Shown here piece by piece: positions 32,435-41,177 of a stretch of DNA of 64,000 nucleotides (positions are counted from its first letter, which is position 1; each line of letters opens with the position of its first letter). The stretch is from Actinomadura luzonensis. Its GTDB lineage: Bacteria > Actinomycetota > Actinomycetes > Streptosporangiales > Streptosporangiaceae. The DNA lies in the NCBI RefSeq assembly GCF_022664455.2, contig NZ_JAKRKC020000003.1:310001-374000 (forward strand). Reading direction: 5' to 3'. The notes under the pieces are model-generated. The model saw nothing but the letters and a program-made list of their open reading frames with translations. It was not told the origin of the DNA and did no database searches. Position numbers and translations under genes: made by a program.

Positions 32435-33270
32435 GACTTGGCGTGATGTTCGACCGCGACCTGCCGCCCGAGCGGCTGGTGCCGTTCGCCCAGGCGCTCG
32501 ACCGGACGTCCGTGGACGACCTGTGGGTGGTCGAGGACCTAGGCTGGACCGGGGGCCTCACCTCGGCCGCCACCGCCCTCGCGGCCACCTCCCGCCTGCG
32601 GGTGGGCGTCGGCATCACCCCCGCGCCCCTGCGCAACCCGATGCTGCTGGCCATGGAGCTGGGCAACCTGGCCCGGCTGCACCCCGGGCGGCTCGCCGCC
32701 GGCGTCGGGCACGGCGTGAGCGAGTGGATGGCCCAGGTGGGGGCCGCGCCGGCCTCGCCGCTGGCGCTGCTGGGGGAGACGATCACGGCGGTTCGGGCGC
32801 TGCTGCGGGGCGAGCGGGTGACCCTGGAGGGCCGGGAGGTCCGGCTGGACGGGGTCTCGCTCGTGCACCCGCCGTCCGTGGTGCCGCCGGTGCTGGCCGG
32901 GGTGAAGGGGCCGCGGTCGCTGGCGCTGTCGGGACGGGTGGCGGAGGGCACGATCCTGCCCGAAGGGATCGGCCCGGACCGGCTCGCCGCCATGCGCGGG
33001 CTGATCGGCGGCGGCGACGGGCACGAGGTGGTGGTGTTCACCTTCCTCGGCGTCGGCGACGCCCACACCGTCGACCGGGCGCTCATCGAGGGGCAGGCCG
33101 CGTTCCTCGGGGTGGCGCCGGAGGACCTGGCGATGGCGACCGGGACGGCCGGGCAGGCCGCGGCCCGGATCAAGGCGCTGGCGGCGGCGGGGGCGGACAC
33201 CGTGGTGGTGCGCCCCCTGGACCGGGTGGACCCGCTGGCCCACGTCGAGGCGCTGCTCGCGGCCCTCTAG
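32431..33270 (+). CDS. Luciferase-like (LLM) flavin/F420-dependent oxidoreductase
   Basis: 279 residues, bacterial-luciferase-like TIM barrel. VRLGVMFDRDLPPERLVPFA opens the barrel, LRVGVGITPAPLRNPMLLAMEL is the conserved second-strand region, and GRLAAGVGHGVSEWM the third. Small members of this type in actinomycetes often use F420; the window encodes FO synthase. The GTG start overlaps the GNAT stop (GTGA), so both are made together; the pair could modify one small molecule. Substrate unknown. Confidence 0.85.
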   Translation: MRLGVMFDRDLPPERLVPFAQALDRTSVDDLWVVEDLGWTGGLTSAATALAATSRLRVGVGITPAPLRNPMLLAMELGNLARLHPGRLAAGVGHGVSEWMAQVGAAPASPLALLGETITAVRALLRGERVTLEGREVRLDGVSLVHPPSVVPPVLAGVKGPRSLALSGRVAEGTILPEGIGPDRLAAMRGLIGGGDGHEVVVFTFLGVGDAHTVDRALIEGQAAFLGVAPEDLAMATGTAGQAAARIKALAAAGADTVVVRPLDRVDPLAHVEALLAAL

Positions 33271-33389
33271 CCGCGCCGTGGCCGCCCGCGCGGGGGCGGG
33301 CGCGTCCGGGGGCGGGGTGGCCGAATGGACGAGGGGGGTCGGCCGGATGGCCGATGGGGGGCCGGGCGCGCTCGGCCACGATCGACGGC

Positions 33390-34133
33390 ATGACACGACT
33401 CGCTGCGCTGGCAGCATCATCGGCCTGCGCCGTCGTCACCGCCCTCGCCGCGGCCGGCTGCGCTCTCGACCTGGACGCCGAGGAGGTCCGCTCGGCCCGC
33501 GCGTTCCCTGTGACGGCGGGCACCGAGCTGAGGATCGTCTCCACGCTGGGCGGCGTCCGCGTCCTGCCCGGCTCCGCGGGCTCGGTGCAGGTGGAGCGCT
33601 GGGTCCGCGGCAAGGCGGCCCGCGACGGCAACGCCACCTGGTCGCTGCGCGACGGCGTGCTCCGGCTCGGCGCCGACTGCAACATGGTCGTCGGCGACTG
33701 CGGGGCCCGCTACCACGTCCGGGTGCCGCCCGCCGTGCGCGTCTCGGTCGAGGCCGAGGACGGCGTGATCCTCCAGGACCTGCCGCAGGACGTGGACGCG
33801 GTCTCGCGCGAGCGCATCGAGGTGACCGGCGCGTCAGGCCGGTTACGCCTCCGCAGCGAGGGCCCGATCACCGGCTCCGGCCTGCGCTCGGCGGCCGTCC
33901 GCTGCCGCACCGCGGACGGCGCGATCGACGTCTCGTTCGTCACCGCCCCGGCCGACCTGGACCTGCGCTCGGCCGACGGCCGGGTGACGGCGACCGTGCC
34001 GAAGGGCTCGTACGCGGTGACCGCCCGCAGCACGGACGGCACCGCCACCTCCTCGGTCAAGAACGACCCGAAGGCCGCCGCCGCCATCGACGCCCGCAGC
34101 GGCACGGGGGACGTGCGCGTGCTGGCGCGATGA
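33390..34133 (+). CDS. Putative lipoprotein with DUF4097-type beta-helix repeats
   Basis: 247 residues. The N-terminus has a hydrophobic signal ending in a lipobox (ALAAAGC, Cys at about 23), so the protein should be lipid-anchored outside the cell. The remainder is a run of short beta-strands with repeated small-residue turns (RIVSTLGGVRVLPGS, LRSADGRVTATVP), as in DUF4097 proteins. No enzymatic residues are visible. It converges on the secreted repeat protein with 18 bp between stops. The 119-bp gap before it holds GC-rich hairpins, probably the terminator of the oxidoreductase. Confidence 0.75.
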   Translation: MTRLAALAASSACAVVTALAAAGCALDLDAEEVRSARAFPVTAGTELRIVSTLGGVRVLPGSAGSVQVERWVRGKAARDGNATWSLRDGVLRLGADCNMVVGDCGARYHVRVPPAVRVSVEAEDGVILQDLPQDVDAVSRERIEVTGASGRLRLRSEGPITGSGLRSAAVRCRTADGAIDVSFVTAPADLDLRSADGRVTATVPKGSYAVTARSTDGTATSSVKNDPKAAAAIDARSGTGDVRVLAR

Positions 34134-34151
34134 CGGCGCAGGCCGTGGCCG

Positions 34152-34964
34152 CTACTCCCAGACGGCGGCGTACTTGCCGCCCTCGGCGTTGACCTGGACG
34201 GGGTACAGCCCCTTGGCCTTGAGCTGGTCGAAGCGGGCCTGGTAGCCCGACGCGCTCATGTCCACGTAGTGCGCCCAGGACTTGAGCCCGTCCTTGCGCC
34301 ACACGGCCGTGTACGTCCCGTCGGGCGCGACCGCGACCTTGACCGGCCGGAAGCCCTTCTCCTTCTTGGCGTAGAACTCGGCCTCGTGCTGCTCGCGGCT
34401 CTTGCCGTAGGTGTAGTACCAGGCCCCGCCCGGGTTCGGCGTCCACACCGCGACGTAGCGGACGTCGTCCGCCGTGCCGTACGCGTCGACCGACGACAGC
34501 ATGAGCCCCTGGCCCGTCGCGTACTTGTTGGCCGCGGCGAACTGGCTGCCCGTCAGGTTGTGCCGGGCGTAGAACTTGCCGCCCTTCTTCTCGAAGACCG
34601 CGGTGAACACCGCCGACCCGGCCGGGCCCGTCGCGGACACCGACACCGGCTGGGCGCCCTCCTTCACGGCCGCGTCGAAGCGCTTCTGGTACCCGGAGGC
34701 CGACATGCCCTGCCAGATGCCCCACTGCGACGACCCGCCCTTGACCCAGACGGCCGCGTACCGCTCCCCGTCCGAAACGTTTACCGTGAGCGGCCGGAAA
34801 CCCTGCTCCTTGAGCGCGCTCACCTTCTGGACGCTCTGCGCGGCGCTCACGTTGTGGTAGGCCGCGAAGGCCGGAGCCGCCGCCTGCGCGCCCGCCGCCG
34901 GGGCCGCCGTCACCGCCGCCGCGAGCACCGAGGTGACGACAGCGATCTTCCCCGTGGTTCCCAT
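34152..34964 (-). CDS. Secreted protein of tandem BTRD1-like repeats
   Basis: 270 residues. A signal peptide (about 1-29, ending AGAQAAA) is followed only by four to five repeats of roughly 50 residues, each with the pattern S-A-x-x-x-Q-x-x-F-D-x-x-x-x-x-G-x-x-P-x-x-V and a closing Y-x-A-V-W. This is the bacterial tandem repeat domain 1 pattern, known as an appendage of secreted peptidases such as polyglycine hydrolases; here no catalytic domain is attached. The ATG at 34964 is used; a TTG eleven codons upstream has no ribosome site. Probably an extracellular binding or matrix protein. Confidence 0.75.
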   Translation of the reverse strand: MGTTGKIAVVTSVLAAAVTAAPAAGAQAAAPAFAAYHNVSAAQSVQKVSALKEQGFRPLTVNVSDGERYAAVWVKGGSSQWGIWQGMSASGYQKRFDAAVKEGAQPVSVSATGPAGSAVFTAVFEKKGGKFYARHNLTGSQFAAANKYATGQGLMLSSVDAYGTADDVRYVAVWTPNPGGAWYYTYGKSREQHEAEFYAKKEKGFRPVKVAVAPDGTYTAVWRKDGLKSWAHYVDMSASGYQARFDQLKAKGLYPVQVNAEGGKYAAVWE

Positions 34965-35062
34965 GACCCTCCCATGCCGGAATCTTGACGTGTCCAAGAG
35001 AACGGGAACGACCTTAACAGCCCTTCCTGACCGCCCACCGGCAATCGCGACTGGCTGACCTG

Positions 35063-35788
35063 CTAGATCTCCACGGTCTGGAAGTCCTCCGGCACCACGC
35101 AGCGCTCGATGTGCCCCGCCTCGACCTCGGGCCCCAGGTGCGTCAGGACGAACGGCACGTCAGGGAACCGCCTCCGCAACGCCTCGACGTGCTCGACGTC
35201 CATGTGCCCGGCGGCCGGGTGGTGCGGGCCGTTGCACTCCAGGATCAGCGTGTCGCTGGCGGCGGCGAGCGCGTCCAGCCCGGCCCCCGGCCGGGTGTCG
35301 CCCGAGTACCCGACGGTCAGGCCGCCCTCGCGCTCGAAGACGTACCCGTAGCAGTCGAGATGGGCCACATGGTCGACCTCCACGGCCCGGAACCGCAGCG
35401 GGCCGGCCTCCTGCCGCCCGCAGTCGACCTCGACGTAGCGGAGGTCCAGCTTCTCGTGCGCCTCCTCGTGGATGCCGAGCACGCCGGCCACGTCCATCAT
35501 CCTTTCGAGGAACCGCGCCACCCCCGGCGGGCCGACCACGTGGACCGGCGTCGCGCGGTGCCGGTGCAGCAGCTCCAGCAGCAGGAACGGCCAGCCGAAG
35601 GTGTGGTCGGCGTGGAAGTGCGAGATGGCCACGACGTCGATGCCGGCCACGTCGATGCCGCAGCGCCGCAGGTGCGGCACCACGGTGGGCGACGGCTCGA
35701 CCAGAATGTGATCGTCGAGGACGAAACCGTTCCAGTAGCGCTCGACGCCGCAGAAATTCCCCGTCCCCAGAAAGGTGACCTTGCTCAA
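35063..35788 (-). CDS. Metallo-beta-lactamase-fold hydrolase (RNase Z / phosphodiesterase-like)
   Basis: 241 residues. The metal motif H-x-H-x-D-H appears as ISHFHADHTFGWP, with later ligands in VEVDHVAHLD, GYSGDTRPG and VLTHLGPEVE. The shape matches MBL-fold phosphodiesterase-type proteins related to RNase Z, without the long exosite arm. The TTG at 35788 is preferred: GGGGGG lies five bases before it and homologues start near KVTFLGTG; a GTG twelve codons upstream is the alternative. Substrate unknown. Confidence 0.83.
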   Translation of the reverse strand: MSKVTFLGTGNFCGVERYWNGFVLDDHILVEPSPTVVPHLRRCGIDVAGIDVVAISHFHADHTFGWPFLLLELLHRHRATPVHVVGPPGVARFLERMMDVAGVLGIHEEAHEKLDLRYVEVDCGRQEAGPLRFRAVEVDHVAHLDCYGYVFEREGGLTVGYSGDTRPGAGLDALAAASDTLILECNGPHHPAAGHMDVEHVEALRRRFPDVPFVLTHLGPEVEAGHIERCVVPEDFQTVEI

Positions 35789-35851
35789 TACCGCCCCCCG
35801 TGGTTCCGTTCCGAAGAATCTCACACCCCATTAACGGGATACAGGCCCATT

Positions 35852-36277
35852 TCAGCCTTTTCCCGTTGCGACGAGTTCGACCTCGAAGCCATCCTCGTCC
35901 GCCAAATAGGCGGCGTAGTGGCGCTCGCCGCCGGCGTGCGGATGGCGCTCGGGGAACAACAGCGTCCAGCCGTGCGCCGGGGCCCGCGCGGTCAGGGCGT
36001 CCACCTCGGCCCGGCCGCCCGCGTGAAAGGCCAGGTGGTTCAGCCCGGGACGGCGCCGGTCGTGCCGGTCGGCGCTCAGCGCCGGCGACCGCTCCAGCAC
36101 CAGGTACGTCTCCCCGAGCCGCCAGCTCCGCCCGTCCGGCCACTCCTGGAACGTCCGGTAACCCAGCGACTCCAGCAGCCACCCCCAGCTCCGGACCGCC
36201 CGCCCCAGATCGGGCACCCAGATCTCGACGTGATGCAGCACCCCGGCGCCGCCGGGCGCGATCTCCCCGCCATCCAC
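35852..36277 (-). CDS. VOC-family (glyoxalase/bleomycin-resistance fold) protein
   Basis: 141 residues, one VOC module: LHHVEIWVPDLGRAVRSWGWLLESLGY, with the first metal-type His, then LNHLAFHAGGRAEVDAL (second His) and a final Glu in DGFEVELVA. The His/His/Glu set suggests a working metal site. Small stand-alone members act in detoxification or resistance; nothing nearby narrows this down. Confidence 0.82.
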   Translation of the reverse strand: MDGGEIAPGGAGVLHHVEIWVPDLGRAVRSWGWLLESLGYRTFQEWPDGRSWRLGETYLVLERSPALSADRHDRRRPGLNHLAFHAGGRAEVDALTARAPAHGWTLLFPERHPHAGGERHYAAYLADEDGFEVELVATGKG

Positions 36278-36680
36278 GCCGCCACCCTACGAGAATCTTT
36301 TCCGGCACGCGGGTCGAATTCGGGAGCGCCGCGCATTGCCGGACGATTGGCCGCGGCTCTGCCTTACCATCCTCGGCTGACGATCGCCGGATTAACCGCG
36401 GCCTGTTTCCGCGCGCCGGCGGGCGGCCGCCGGCGCCTCCGACGGTGAACCGGCTCGACGCCGGGCCCGTTCCTCGGGCCTGACCGGGTGAACTCCGCGT
36501 ACGGCTACCGGCCGGGCCGCTACCGCGTCGGCCTCGGCACCGGGCGGACCGGCCCGGCAGAGGTGTCCCTGCCCGAGGACGTCCAGCAGGTCCACCTGCC
36601 GGGCTGCGCTCGCCAGCGCCGGACGAGCGGCGCGGTAGGCTCCCACCGGTCAGGGTCGGAACACTTCTGGAGGCGGTCCC
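36278..36680. other. 403-bp intergenic region with two strong hairpins
   Basis: No convincing gene. GCGCCGGCGG, a four-base loop and CCGCCGGCGC form a perfect 10-bp stem at 36413-36436; GGCCCG-TTCCT-CGGGCC forms a second at 36463-36480. An open frame from a GTG at 36488 runs into the next gene in another frame and lacks protein-like composition. The stretch could be the leader of the downstream gene or separate the two divergent transcripts. Confidence 0.5.
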
Positions 36681-37115
36681 ATGGCGATGCCCGGCAAGGG
36701 CTCGCGGCTCATCACCGTCGACGGCGCCGTCTACCGCTGGCGCGTCCGCCCCAAGCCGACCCGGCGCGACGGCCGGGCGTGGCGGGCGCTGACGTTCGCG
36801 GTGGAGGCGGCCTCTGGGGCGGGGCGTCCCCTGCTGGTGTCGCTGCCCTGCGCCCGCCCGGACAACGGCCTGGAGGCCAGGACGATCGTCGTCCGGCCCG
36901 CGCTCGTCGCCTCCTGCGTCCGGCGCGCCCTCGGCCAGGGCTGGGACCCCGCCGGCACCTCCTCGGGCGCTTTCCGGCTGACCCTCACGGAGGACGAGCT
37001 CACCGAGCTCCTGGGCGAACCACCCCGCTACCTGGTCCCGTTCCTCTGGGGCATGATCCCCGAGGGCGGCGGCATCGCGGACCTGCCCCGCTGCGTCCAG
37101 ATCCGGCCCGCCTGA
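36681..37115 (+). CDS. Conserved hypothetical protein
   Basis: 144 residues, ATG with GGAGG seven bases upstream, so expression is likely. No known domain recognised. The opening KGSRLITVDGAVYRWRVR and the middle LVSLPCARPDN...TIVVRPALVASCVRRALGQGW recall unnamed small proteins of Streptosporangiales and Streptomyces. No membrane span or signal. Its stop abuts the convergent kinase gene. Confidence 0.7.
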   Translation: MAMPGKGSRLITVDGAVYRWRVRPKPTRRDGRAWRALTFAVEAASGAGRPLLVSLPCARPDNGLEARTIVVRPALVASCVRRALGQGWDPAGTSSGAFRLTLTEDELTELLGEPPRYLVPFLWGMIPEGGGIADLPRCVQIRPA

Positions 37116-38669
37116 TCAGTGGATGCCGTCCGGGCAGAGGAACGACCTGACCCGGGCCGGGGCCCGCGCCAGGAGGGCGGGCCGGTTCGCCAGGGAGCAG
37201 AAGTTGCTGCCGATGGCGCCGTCCGTGTAGCGGGTGGCGTCGCGCGTCGCGATCAGGGCGATGCCGCCGACGCTCGGGGAGTCGATCTCGGCGGCGATCC
37301 ACCAGCCCACGCACAGCTTGCGGGCGACCACGGCGTCGCCCGGCAGCCCGCCGCCGTTCAGCGCGGCGGCCTCCTGGAGGATCGAGCCCTTCGACACGCA
37401 GGGGACGGCGGGGGCGGCGCGGCGGGTGCGCGTCTTCTTCGGGGTGGGAGTCTCCTTTTCGGGCGGCTCCTCCGTGGTTGGCTCCTCCGTGGTCGGCTCC
37501 TCCGTGGTCGGCTCTTCCTCGGGGGTGTCGCTCTCGGTGGGCGTCTCCTCGGGGGTCTCGCTGGTGTCCGGGTCCTGGCTCTCCTCGTACGACGAGGTCG
37601 GCGTGCTGCTCGGGCTCCGGAACGCCGCCCACGTCCCGTCCAGGTTGGCCGCGAACACCGCCCCGGCGGCCACGACCACCGTGACGACCGCCGCCGCCGG
37701 CCACAGCGGGCGCTTGCCGCGGACCGGCGGTGACGGCGGCGGCGGTGGTGGCGGTGGCAGCACACGGGTGCCAGGCACGGGCCCCGGGCCGGTCTCGACC
37801 TTCGTGTCGCCGGCGATGACCTCGGTGTCCGGCTCGCTCTCCCCGCCCGCCCTGAGCGCGCTGATCCTGGCGAGCACCTCGTCCGCCCGGGGCCGGGCCG
37901 CGCGGTCCTTGGCGAGGGCGCCGCGTACCAGCTCGCGCACTCTGCCCGGCACCTCGGATAAATCCGGCTCGACGCTCATGACCCGATAAGCAATGACATC
38001 GGGAGCCCCGATCCCGAAGGGCGGCCGCCCGGTGGCCGCGTACGCCATGAGCGCGCCCCAGGCGAACACGTCGGCGGCGGCGTCCGCCGGGTCGCCCCGG
38101 TACTGCTCGGGGCTGATCCAGCCGGGCGTCCCGATCAGCGCCCCGGTGCCGGTGAGCCCGCTCTCGTCGAGCGCCCGCGCGATCCCGAAGTCCAGCACCT
38201 TGGCCCCGGTGCCGGACAGGATCACGTTGCCCGGCTTGAGGTCGCGGTGCACGATGCCGGCCCGGTGGATGTCGGTGAGCGCCTCCGCGATGTCCACGCC
38301 GAACGCCAGCAGCTCCGCCGCCTCCAGCGGCGCCTGGTCCCGCACGTACGCGCTGAGCGTCGGCCCCGGGACGAACTCCGTGGCCAGCCAGGGCGGCATC
38401 GCCCCGGTGTCGGACGCCAGCACCGACACCACGCACCGCCCCCGCACCCGCGACAGCAGCTCGACCTCCCGGACGAACCGGGCGAGGAACTGCGGATCGG
38501 CGGCCAGCCCCGGATGGATGACCTTGACCGCGACCCGGGTCCCGTCCTCCGCGACCCCGGCGTGGACCACCCCCATGCCGCCGGCGCCCATCCGGCCCAC
38601 GATCCGGTACGGCCCGATCGCCTCGCGCCCGTCCATCTCCAGGGGCCCGAAGCCGCCAGGGTCGCTCAT
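37116..38669 (-). CDS. Receptor-type serine/threonine protein kinase (PknB-like) with extracellular Cys domain
   Basis: 517 residues. Kinase domain about 20-272: glycine loop GRMGAGGMGVV, Lys in VAVKV (K49), HRDLKPGN (D143, N148), DFG (D160) and the activation segment ending GTPGWISPEQY. A Pro-rich linker is followed by one membrane span (about 323-342). Outside comes an acidic stalk rich in Thr/Glu/Pro with PTTEE repeated three times, then a compact about 95-residue domain with four Cys (CVSKG, LCVGWW, FCSLAN, FLCPDG), probably two disulfides. No PASTA repeats, so the ligand differs from PknB. Divergent from a GNAT gene. Confidence 0.9.
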   Translation of the reverse strand: MSDPGGFGPLEMDGREAIGPYRIVGRMGAGGMGVVHAGVAEDGTRVAVKVIHPGLAADPQFLARFVREVELLSRVRGRCVVSVLASDTGAMPPWLATEFVPGPTLSAYVRDQAPLEAAELLAFGVDIAEALTDIHRAGIVHRDLKPGNVILSGTGAKVLDFGIARALDESGLTGTGALIGTPGWISPEQYRGDPADAAADVFAWGALMAYAATGRPPFGIGAPDVIAYRVMSVEPDLSEVPGRVRELVRGALAKDRAARPRADEVLARISALRAGGESEPDTEVIAGDTKVETGPGPVPGTRVLPPPPPPPPSPPVRGKRPLWPAAAVVTVVVAAGAVFAANLDGTWAAFRSPSSTPTSSYEESQDPDTSETPEETPTESDTPEEEPTTEEPTTEEPTTEEPPEKETPTPKKTRTRRAAPAVPCVSKGSILQEAAALNGGGLPGDAVVARKLCVGWWIAAEIDSPSVGGIALIATRDATRYTDGAIGSNFCSLANRPALLARAPARVRSFLCPDGIH

Positions 38670-38764
38670 CGGGGCTCCCGTCCGTTCGCCGGATCATCGC
38701 AACTCGCAGCGATCTTACGAAAACCAGGTGCGGGCCGCCCGCGCGCTGGTGTGTGATCGGCGGT

Positions 38765-39613
38765 GTGACGATCATCTTGTCCCAGCCGGACGCCGGCGGC
38801 CTGGCCGAGGTCGCGGACGTCCTGCGCGCCTGGCAGCACGACGGCATCCCGCCGCAGCTCCACCCGGGAGATCTGGGCTGGTTCTGGCGCAACGGCGCGG
38901 CGGAGACGGCCGCGGCGGTCCGCACCTGGAGCCGCGACGGCCGCGTCCTCGCCGTCGGCCTGCTGGACGGGCCCGGTCTGCTGCGCCTGGCGCTCGCCCC
39001 GGACGCCCGCGACGACGAGGAGCTGACGCGGCGGCTCGCCGCCGACATCCTGGCCGGGGCCGAGACGGACGTCGACGCGTCCATGTGCCCACGGGTCGAG
39101 AAGCTGCTGGCCGAGGACGGCTGGCGCCCCGGCGAGCCGTGGACGCCGCTGCGCCGCGACCTCGCCGAGCCGGTGCCGGACCCCGGCCGGCGGATCGAGG
39201 TGATCGGCCCGGAGCGGGCGCACGTGCGCGCAGCGCTGCAGCGGGCCTCGTTCGACGGGTCGACGTTCACCGACGAGCGCTGGCACGCGATGGCCGCCGG
39301 GCCGCCGTACGCCGGCGCCCGCTGCCTGGTCGCCCACGACGACCGGGACGAGCCGGTGGCGGCGGTGACGGTGTGGTCGATCGGCCCCGGCAGGCCCGGC
39401 CTGCTCGAACCGATGGGCGTGCACCGCGAACACCGCGGCCAGGGCCACGGCACGGCGATCGTCCTCGCCGCGGCGGCCGCGCTCCGCGAGCTGGGCGCGT
39501 CCAGCGCGACCGTCTGCACCCCGAGCTCCAACGCCGGCGCCGTCGCCACCTACCGCGCGGCCGGCTTCCAGCCGCTCCCCGAGATCCGCGACCACTGCCG
39601 TCCGGACGCCTGA
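38765..39613 (+). CDS. GNAT-family N-acetyltransferase
   Basis: About 282 residues. The C-terminal GNAT domain has VAAVTVWSIGPGRPGLLEPMGVHREHRGQGHGTAIVLAA with the acetyl-CoA loop H-R-G-Q-G-H-G, then VCTPSSNAGAVATYRAAGF. The N-terminal about 130 residues are a weak second GNAT-like half. The start is uncertain: GTG at 38765 or at 38753, neither with a strong ribosome site. No functional context. Confidence 0.8.
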   Translation: MTIILSQPDAGGLAEVADVLRAWQHDGIPPQLHPGDLGWFWRNGAAETAAAVRTWSRDGRVLAVGLLDGPGLLRLALAPDARDDEELTRRLAADILAGAETDVDASMCPRVEKLLAEDGWRPGEPWTPLRRDLAEPVPDPGRRIEVIGPERAHVRAALQRASFDGSTFTDERWHAMAAGPPYAGARCLVAHDDRDEPVAAVTVWSIGPGRPGLLEPMGVHREHRGQGHGTAIVLAAAAALRELGASSATVCTPSSNAGAVATYRAAGFQPLPEIRDHCRPDA

Positions 39614-39633
39614 CCCCAGGCATACTGGCCCTC

Positions 39634-40065
39634 ATGACCACCGAGCCCGGCAGTCCCGGTAACGAGCCGTGCGCGGACCCGTTCCTCGACCACCTCACCG
39701 AGGCCGTCACCCGGATGGGCCCGGACGGGTCCATCGGGGTGACCCTGTTCGCCGGCGCGGGCCCGATCTCCGGATCGCTGATCACCTACGAGGCGTGGAG
39801 ACGCCTGTTCTTCCAGCAGTTCCCGGAGCACGTCGCCATGTACAGCCCGTCCGGGCCGGTCGCGCCCCCGTGGGTGCAGCCGTACCTCACCGACCTGCGG
39901 GCGCAGCTCGCCGAGCACGACCGCGGGCCGTCGTCCGCCGACCGCTTCGTGCACCTGAAGGACGCCTTCATCCCGGTCGGCCTGCGGGACTCGTGGTACG
40001 TGCCGCTCTGGAGGGGCCGGCGAGAGGACGTCCACAGCTGGATGCTGGGCTCGCCCAGGCGCTGA
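39634..40065 (+). CDS. Small soluble protein resembling gas-vesicle accessory protein GvpU
   Basis: 143 residues from an ATG. Strand-rich core IGVTLFAGAGPISGSLITYEAW followed by DRFVHLKDAFIPVG and a closing PLWRGRREDVHSWMLG. This set (a beta-hairpin with SG-LI, VHLKDA, then WRG...V) resembles GvpU of gas-vesicle clusters. No gvp structural gene is nearby, so it is either an orphan or a member of a wider family. It starts 20 bp after the GNAT gene. The assignment is from memory of motifs. Confidence 0.5.
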   Translation: MTTEPGSPGNEPCADPFLDHLTEAVTRMGPDGSIGVTLFAGAGPISGSLITYEAWRRLFFQQFPEHVAMYSPSGPVAPPWVQPYLTDLRAQLAEHDRGPSSADRFVHLKDAFIPVGLRDSWYVPLWRGRREDVHSWMLGSPRR

Positions 40066-40136
40066 GGCTTCCGCCGGGGGTGACAGCACCCGCTGGACGC
40101 ACCGGGGCCGCCGCGCCACCCGGCATCCTGGATGAC

Positions 40137-41102
40137 ATGTCCGGCACCTCCGCACGCCTGCTGAGCCTGCTGTCCCTGCTCCAGATCCCCCGCCTGTGGC
40201 CCGGCAGCGAACTCGCGGCGCGCCTGGAGGTCACCCCGCGGACGATCCGCCGCGACATCGAACGGCTGCGCGACCTCGGCTACCCGGTGCACGCCACGAT
40301 GGGCGGCGACGGCGGCTACCGGCTCACGGCGGGCACCGCCATGCCGCCGCTGCTGCTCGACGACGAGGAGGCCGTGGCCATCGCGGTCGGCCTGCGTACG
40401 GTGACCCGGCATCCCGTCGCGGGCATCGGCGAGGCGTCCGTCCGGGCGATGGCCAAGCTGCGGCAGGTGCTGCCCGCCCGCCTGCGGCACCGGGTCGGCG
40501 CGCTGGACGCCGCGACCGAGCCCCCCTCCCCGTTCTCCGGCCCGTTCTCTGGGCCGGCCATCGACCCTGAGGTCCTGACCGTGATCGCCGCCGCCGCGGC
40601 CGGTCACGAGCGGCTGCGCTTCGCCTACGAGTCCGGCGACGGCGTCGCCAGCCGGCGGCTGGTGGAGCCGTACCGGCTGGTCACCGTGGGCAGACGGTGG
40701 TACCTGCTGGCGTTCGACAACGAAAGGGACGACTGGCGGATCTTCCGCGTGGAGCGGGTGCGCGAGCCCCGCCCGACGGGGGTGCGGGTGACGCCGAGGA
40801 CGCCGCCGGCCGAGGACGCCGCGGCCTTCGTCACCGCCCGGCTGTACTCGACGGCCCCCACCTACCGCGCCGTCGCCACCCTGCGCGCCCCGGCCGAGTG
40901 GGTGGCCCGCCGCCTCGGCGACGCGGCGGGCGAGCTGGAGCCGGTCGACGCCGGCAGCTGCCGGTTGTCCGGGCAGGCCGACACGCTGGAGTGGCTGGCG
41001 TTCCGGCTGGTCACGCTCGGCTGCGAGTTCGAGGTGCACGAACCGCCCGAACTCATCGCGTACCTGCGCGAGCTGGCCGCCAGAACCCTGCGTGCCGTGT
41101 AG
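40137..41102 (+). CDS. WYL-domain transcriptional regulator (HTH_11 + WYL)
   Basis: 321 residues. N-terminal winged helix: RLLSLLSLLQIPRLWPGSELAARLEVTPRTIRRDIERLRDLGYPV (about 6-51). Middle WYL domain: RLVEPYRLVTVGRRWYLLAFDNERDDWRIFRVERV (about 177-212), with the W-Y-L core, followed by a C-terminal WCX extension. In this common pairing, the regulator controls a small VOC or related gene beside it, here the one starting 75 bp downstream. Ligands of WYL domains can include nucleic acids or nucleotides. Confidence 0.9.
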   Translation: MSGTSARLLSLLSLLQIPRLWPGSELAARLEVTPRTIRRDIERLRDLGYPVHATMGGDGGYRLTAGTAMPPLLLDDEEAVAIAVGLRTVTRHPVAGIGEASVRAMAKLRQVLPARLRHRVGALDAATEPPSPFSGPFSGPAIDPEVLTVIAAAAAGHERLRFAYESGDGVASRRLVEPYRLVTVGRRWYLLAFDNERDDWRIFRVERVREPRPTGVRVTPRTPPAEDAAAFVTARLYSTAPTYRAVATLRAPAEWVARRLGDAAGELEPVDAGSCRLSGQADTLEWLAFRLVTLGCEFEVHEPPELIAYLRELAARTLRAV

Positions 41103-41177
41103 GACAGAACCCGCCCTACTCGGCTCCTAGTGTCGGTGACCGCACACCTCTTCCACCGCTTCGAGGAGCCACCCGGC

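Noticed and set aside
36488..37150. Possible gene starting at a GTG before the hypothetical protein
   Set aside because: It continues in a different frame through the better-supported 36681-37115 gene, with low-complexity Arg/Pro/Gly composition.
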